Shown here piece after piece: positions 6,807 through 6,900 of a stretch of DNA of 6,900 bases. The translations under genes and the position numbers were made by a program. Source of the stretch: Bdellovibrionales bacterium (GTDB lineage: Bacteria; Bdellovibrionota; UBA1018; CAIPTA01); contig JAKFYM010000350.1 of NCBI GenBank assembly GCA_021730855.1, forward strand, positions 1 through 6,900, given 5' to 3'. The notes under the pieces are model-generated. The model saw only the letters and a list, made by a program, of their open reading frames with translations, was not told where the DNA came from and did not search any database. Every line of letters begins with the position of its first letter. Within the stretch, counting starts at the first letter, position 1.

Positions 6807-6900
6807 TGGGTGGGCGCGCGCTTGCGGAGAAGCACGAGAGGGTAGGCCGCAAAGGGGAGGAGAAGCCGCGGGAAGCTTTCTTCTAAAAGAAAGAGAGTAT
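6803..6900 (-). CDS. C-terminal end of an unidentified gene (31 codons visible), upstream member of the operon
   Basis: Reading the minus strand from the right edge, one frame stays open for 31 codons and stops at TGA (6803-6805), sharing bases with the GTG start of the ABC gene (GTGA). The visible tail runs TLFLLEESFPRLLLPFAAYP and ends in a basic LRKRAPTQ. A hydrophobic stretch followed by a positively charged end looks like a terminal membrane or amphipathic helix with a cytoplasmic tail. The stop-start overlap is the main reason to believe it is real and co-transcribed with the exporter. A second frame is also open here, as an upstream extension of the ABC frame, but it is Pro/Ser/Ala-rich and low in character. 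Too little is visible to name a product. Confidence 0.6.
   Translation of the reverse strand, partial: TLFLLEESFPRLLLPFAAYPLVLLRKRAPTQ

Noticed and set aside
1..6900. CRISPR arrays, tRNA/rRNA genes, transposases, attachment sites
   Set aside because: No direct repeat arrays, RNA-gene-like folds or mobile-element proteins were seen; coding is nearly continuous.

Overview
This window is part of a surface-polysaccharide (exopolysaccharide, capsule or O-antigen-like) biosynthesis locus from a bacterium of roughly balanced base composition. The gene set (polyprenyl-phosphate sugar transferase, Wzy/ligase-like membrane protein, GT4 glycosyltransferase, capsule-type protein, fused ABC exporter) points to a bacterium with lipid-linked polysaccharide assembly, most likely Gram-negative. 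The sequence alone does not give me a genus. CTAG tetramers are not strongly depleted and four of the six visible stop codons are TAG; the CTAG count argues against an enterobacterial host.

Layout, left to right: (1) 1-894, plus strand, the C-terminal part of an initiating sugar-1-phosphate transferase, cut by the left edge. (2) 891-2225, minus strand, a polytopic O-antigen polymerase/ligase-like protein, convergent with the first gene with overlapping stop codons. (3) A 57-bp divergent spacer (2226-2282) with a small inverted repeat and a possible promoter. (4) 2283-3428, plus strand, a GT4 glycosyltransferase. (5) 3425-5071, minus strand, a 548-aa capsule-biosynthesis-like protein, again convergent with overlapping stops. 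(6) 5079-6806, minus strand, a fused membrane/ATPase ABC exporter only 7 bp upstream of gene 5. (7) 6803-6900, minus strand, the last 31 codons of another gene, overlapping the exporter start as GTGA. Genes 7, 6 and 5 form one minus-strand transcription unit. Coding is essentially continuous and no gap exceeds 300 bases.

How they may work together (inference): the sugar transferase loads the first sugar phosphate onto undecaprenyl phosphate at the inner membrane. The GT4 enzyme, and perhaps the 548-aa protein, extend the glycan. The ABC protein, whose architecture resembles lipid-linked oligosaccharide flippases, moves it across the membrane. The Wzy-like protein polymerises or ligates it on the periplasmic side. 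The strand order (+ - + - - -) is unusual for a polysaccharide cluster, whose genes are more often collinear. I did not find a clearly new biological system. The points most worth checking are the 548-aa protein, the ABC-flippase/Wzy combination and the zero-gap convergent architecture.
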